Below are positions 41,542 to 43,650 of a DNA stretch of 43,650 bases, piece by piece. The DNA comes from Planctomycetaceae bacterium. GTDB taxonomy: Bacteria > Planctomycetota > Planctomycetia > Pirellulales > Pirellulaceae. Position 1 is the first letter of the stretch, and every line of letters starts with the position of its first letter. The stretch covers positions 1-43,650 of the forward strand of contig RECD01000151.1 in the NCBI GenBank assembly GCA_007694185.1. Reading direction: 5' to 3'. The translations under genes were made by a program, and so were the position numbers. The notes below the pieces were generated by a model, which made no database searches, was not told where the DNA came from, and saw nothing but the letters and a program-made list of their open reading frames with translations.

Positions 41542-42831
41542 TCATCGTCGCGGCAAACGATCGGCCGTCGGTGGGGCGTTCAGATCGGCCTGCTGCGCGT
41601 ATGGGTAGGCGACCGGTTCGTAGCGAATCGCCAGATGGGGCGTGTCGAGCTGCTCGCCGGCTTGGACGCGGGAACGGAGCGCGGCGTCGAGGATGCCGCC
41701 GGTTAGCAGCGTCCGTTCGACAGGGTAGGTCGGTCGGCCGGTGTGAACCATCCGCTCGATCGCTTTCAGCAGGTAGGCGAAGTGGGGGTAGTGGGGATCG
41801 GTCCGTTCGTCGAAGGCGGTTGCCAGCGGTTCGCTTTGCCCTTCGAGCCGGATGCCGATCGAGGTCCCGTGGACGCAGCCGAGCATGAACACCGCCCCCT
41901 GGAAGCCGTCTTGGTAATCGAACAAAAACAGCCCGGCGGCGGGGTCACTGCGAACGTCCGGTTGCCCCGATTTGGGAACGACCCGCAGCGCCGCGTCGAG
42001 CAGGTCTTGGGCGACACGACCCGAATCGACCGCGGCCCAGAGCTCTGCGCCTTGCAAATATTGCACGCTGCGAACCCCGGTTTCGGCACCGGTTCGTCGT
42101 TCGACATGCGATTGGTAGAACTCCAAGGCGTGGATGCCATAGATGTCCAAGCCGCTGTAGCCGATCCCGACGGCGGCGGTCAGTGGCGAGTTCATCGGCA
42201 GGTCGATTTCGTGCAATCGGTAGCCGACCGGCAGCGAGGACCCGGCCATCAGCGGGATGTTGTCCTCGCGAGCCCGGGCGTACATCCAACGGGCGTCCTC
42301 CCAAGTGGGGCCGAGGTGCTTGTCGCTGAAGACCGGCACGACGCGCCCGTATTTGCGAAACGTCTCGCTGATTTCGCTGAAAAATCGTCGTCGCGGGTAG
42401 AGATGCTGACCTAGTTCGTTGTGGGGGTAATCGCCATGTTCGCCGATGCTCAGCACCCCATCGACCGAGATCTGATCACCCCCGACGGTCACCGCCTGTT
42501 CGATCGCATCGAAGATCGGCACGCCATGTTTGGCCGCCATGGAGCGGGCCATGTCACGATCGGGAAACTGATCGACGTAGAGGCCGGCGAGTTTCAACCT
42601 CGGCCCCGGGCCGCCATCCTGTTGCCAACCCTCGAGGATTTTGCCCAGGATCACGTCGGCATGCGACATCGGTTGGTAGATCGTGACCACCGCAGCGACC
42701 GATTTAGGGGTCGCTGAGCTTGTCTCCGCTGCCGCCACCGCATGATCGCCGAGGGCGGCCGCAGCCCAAGGGAAGCTCGCGAGGTTGGCGACGGTCAGCT
42801 TCAGGCAGTCGCGTCGGTCGATCCGCTTCAT
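41542..42831 (-). CDS. Exported protein of unknown function, degenerate Gfo/Idh-like
   Basis: A 429-residue protein with a Tat-like export signal ([26 protein letters not shown]). ATG 42831 is used; another ATG three codons earlier is possible. I do not recognise a named family. The first half has a Rossmann-like alternation that resembles Gfo/Idh/MocA proteins without their glycine motif: [57 protein letters not shown], and [11 protein letters not shown] where the Gfo family has FxxKP. The second half has [17 protein letters not shown] and [14 protein letters not shown]. It probably belongs to the planctomycete group of secreted oxidoreductase-like proteins that lack cofactor motifs. Catalytic function is uncertain. 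Confidence 0.82.
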   Translation of the reverse strand: MKRIDRRDCLKLTVANLASFPWAAAALGDHAVAAAETSSATPKSVAAVVTIYQPMSHADVILGKILEGWQQDGGPGPRLKLAGLYVDQFPDRDMARSMAAKHGVPIFDAIEQAVTVGGDQISVDGVLSIGEHGDYPHNELGQHLYPRRRFFSEISETFRKYGRVVPVFSDKHLGPTWEDARWMYARAREDNIPLMAGSSLPVGYRLHEIDLPMNSPLTAAVGIGYSGLDIYGIHALEFYQSHVERRTGAETGVRSVQYLQGAELWAAVDSGRVAQDLLDAALRVVPKSGQPDVRSDPAAGLFLFDYQDGFQGAVFMLGCVHGTSIGIRLEGQSEPLATAFDERTDPHYPHFAYLLKAIERMVHTGRPTYPVERTLLTGGILDAALRSRVQAGEQLDTPHLAIRYEPVAYPYAQQADLNAPPTADRLPRR

Positions 42832-43025
42832 GGGGTACATTCCGTGTGGGTCCTGGAGGGAGGGAGGGTCGGCGGGTGGCGAGGAAGCCGGCAGGTGATA
42901 CCGGCAAATCGAGTCGGGGAGTCAGGCTGTCGACCCAGATCAGCGGCTACGGGGAGTTGGCATCTATCCGCGAAAACAGACGACCGGCCCTTCGCCTGCA
43001 TCCGCTGGCTCCGGCTCCCTACGCC

Positions 43026-43102
43026 ACTCGTACTCGTACTCGTACTCGTACTCGTACTCGTATTCGTATTCGTATTCGTATTCGTATTCGTGCTCGTGCT
43101 CG
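43026..43102. repeat. Hexanucleotide tandem array (ACTCGT/ATTCGT/GCTCGT)
   Basis: Six perfect ACTCGT units (43026-43061), five perfect ATTCGT units (43062-43091) and two GCTCG(T) units (to 43102), about 13 copies in one phase. The blocks differ at single positions only, so the array grew by slippage after point changes. It lies 195 bases upstream of the 42831 gene and about 310 bases upstream of the plus-strand promoter. No gene is disrupted; length change could alter spacing to regulatory sites. Confidence 0.95.
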
Positions 43103-43409
43103 ACTCCGCCATCCTACCCGGCCGGCGACTCTGAAACCGCGTCGACCCTCATTGCGCTTCGAGTCCACATCGAGCCAAGTCATTATCCAAGGCGGTATCC
43201 GTCAGCCTTACCACTTTTCGATAACGATCACGAATATCGTCGCTGCGAGAATGATCATGAGCACGGTTGATAGTCATGACGACCGGCCCGACGATTTTAG
43301 CAGATCGTTTGGCAGGAAACGCGGGGCGATAGGCGGCTCACAAAGGCCCCATGGGTCGCGAGTGAATTTTGCGGCCGGGCGGTCGAGGACTGCTATATAA
43401 GTCTCCGTG

Positions 43410-43418
43410 TGCTATAAT
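43410..43418 (+). promoter_or_regulatory. Consensus extended -10 promoter (TGCTATAAT)
   Basis: TGCTATAAT is a perfect extended -10 (TGn-TATAAT), the strongest promoter-like site in the window. Transcription would begin near 43425 and leave a leader of about 165 bases before the ATG at 43591. A -35 is not evident, which fits an extended -10 promoter. Confidence 0.55.
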
Positions 43419-43441
43419 GTTGGGTTGTTTTGAGTGTTTCA

Positions 43442-43473
43442 GGACCGGGTCGTAAGGATCGTCTGGTCGGTCC
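43442..43473 (+). promoter_or_regulatory. Leader hairpin in the 5' untranslated region of the 43591 gene
   Basis: GGACCG (43442-43447) and CGGTCC (43468-43473) can pair across a 20-base interior, just downstream of the predicted transcription start. No known riboswitch consensus was recognised. It may be a stability or translation-control element. Confidence 0.3.
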
Positions 43474-43590
43474 CGAGTGACGCCCCGATAACTGAATGAA
43501 TCGTCGCGAGCTGATCGTCTTGCGATTTGCTTGAACAGTGGTCGCGAAGCTTGACCGGCAGCTCGGAGGTCGTGTGCGGAGGAGCGGGAA

Positions 43591-43650
43591 ATGCGCCGAT
43601 CAGGAAGGAAATGGACGGGGCCTCGAAAGGCGGCCATCTTGGTCGAGTTG
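43591..43650 (+). CDS. Start of a gene cut by the window end, possibly TadE-like or prepilin-like
   Basis: The first 20 codons of a gene with the clearest ribosome binding site in the window (GGAGGAG at 43578-43584, 6 bases before ATG). The residues are a basic lead, MRRSGRKWTGPRK, then AAILVEL at the window edge. A basic lead followed by a Val-Glu-x hydrophobic start recalls TadE/TadG proteins (RRGAxxVEF) and prepilins (GFTLVEL), which anchor in the membrane with the Glu at position 5 of the mature protein. With only 20 residues this is a guess. A strong extended -10 promoter lies 173 bases upstream. Confidence 0.6.
   Translation, partial: MRRSGRKWTGPRKAAILVEL

Larger units (their letters stand above)
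42832..43590. other. Gene-free region with hexamer array and promoter
   Basis: About 760 bases between divergent genes. ORFs here on both strands merely read through the hexanucleotide array. The right half (43190-43300) is more AT-rich than the rest of the window and contains a TGCTAAAAT extended -10-like element on the minus strand (43291-43299), which might serve the 42831 gene with a long leader. The plus-strand promoter at 43410-43418 is listed separately. Confidence 0.5.

Noticed and set aside
42828-43112. Minus-strand ORF rich in Ser-Thr and Asn-Thr repeats
   Set aside because: The repeats are only the translation of the hexamer array; there is no signal or domain and it overlaps the start of the neighbouring gene.
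43208-43258. 16-residue hydrophobic minus-strand peptide (MIILAATIFVIVIEKW)
   Set aside because: It resembles small membrane or toxin peptides but is very short and lacks a ribosome binding site. No antisense RNA partner is visible.

Overview
The window looks like chromosomal DNA of a high-GC planctomycete, probably of the Pirellulaceae (Rhodopirellula-like) group. Signs of this are a DUF1598 secreted protein, a PhoPQ-activated-pathogenicity-like (PqaA) secreted hydrolase, a Tat-exported Gfo/Idh/MocA oxidoreductase, many secreted proteins of unknown role, few Shine-Dalgarno sites, and housekeeping genes scattered singly rather than in classic operons. The species assignment is inference. About 30 protein-coding genes and one tRNA are supported. 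No rRNA, CRISPR array, insertion sequence or prophage gene was seen.

Layout. 1-3055: the 3' part of a type I restriction subunit gene (hsdR), interrupted by an in-frame amber codon. 3502-8862: PqaA-like hydrolase (-), DUF2062 membrane protein (+), Gfo/Idh oxidoreductase (-), pyruvate kinase (-). 9036-12838: sufE (+) converging on a three-gene minus-strand operon (aldo/keto reductase, zinc alcohol dehydrogenase, tagaturonate epimerase). 13087-16401: ispD and tyrS (+) converging on a TatD-like hydrolase and a small protein (-). 16492-20428: GNAT acetyltransferase (-) divergent from miaA, an RlmI-like methyltransferase and an FHA protein (+). 20559-28041: DUF1598 protein, dnaE, a two-domain methyltransferase and DAHP synthase, all minus. 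28766-31112: a NatA/NatB-like ABC exporter (+). 31233-31314: tRNA-Ser(CGA) (-). 31428-32396: DapA-family aldolase (-). 32903-41537: a tightly overlapping plus-strand set (large membrane protein, ABC ATPase, double-module ABC permease, HEAT-repeat protein), then a secreted alpha/beta hydrolase. 41542-42831: secreted protein (-). 42832-43590: gene-free region with a hexanucleotide tandem array and a strong extended -10 promoter that drives a gene beginning at 43591 and cut by the window end.

How the genes work together. The most coherent new reading is the 9578-12838 operon. Its three enzymes fit an oxidative L-galactose route in gene order: L-galactose to L-galactonolactone (aldo/keto reductase), L-galactonate to D-tagaturonate (zinc dehydrogenase), D-tagaturonate to D-fructuronate (UxaE). 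This would suit a planctomycete feeding on algal polysaccharides. The second candidate is the 32903-40045 operon, in which start and stop codons overlap at all three junctions. There an ABC-2 exporter with two fused permease halves is tied to a large GldG-like envelope protein and an exported HEAT-repeat protein. Both functional readings are inference from family membership and gene order.
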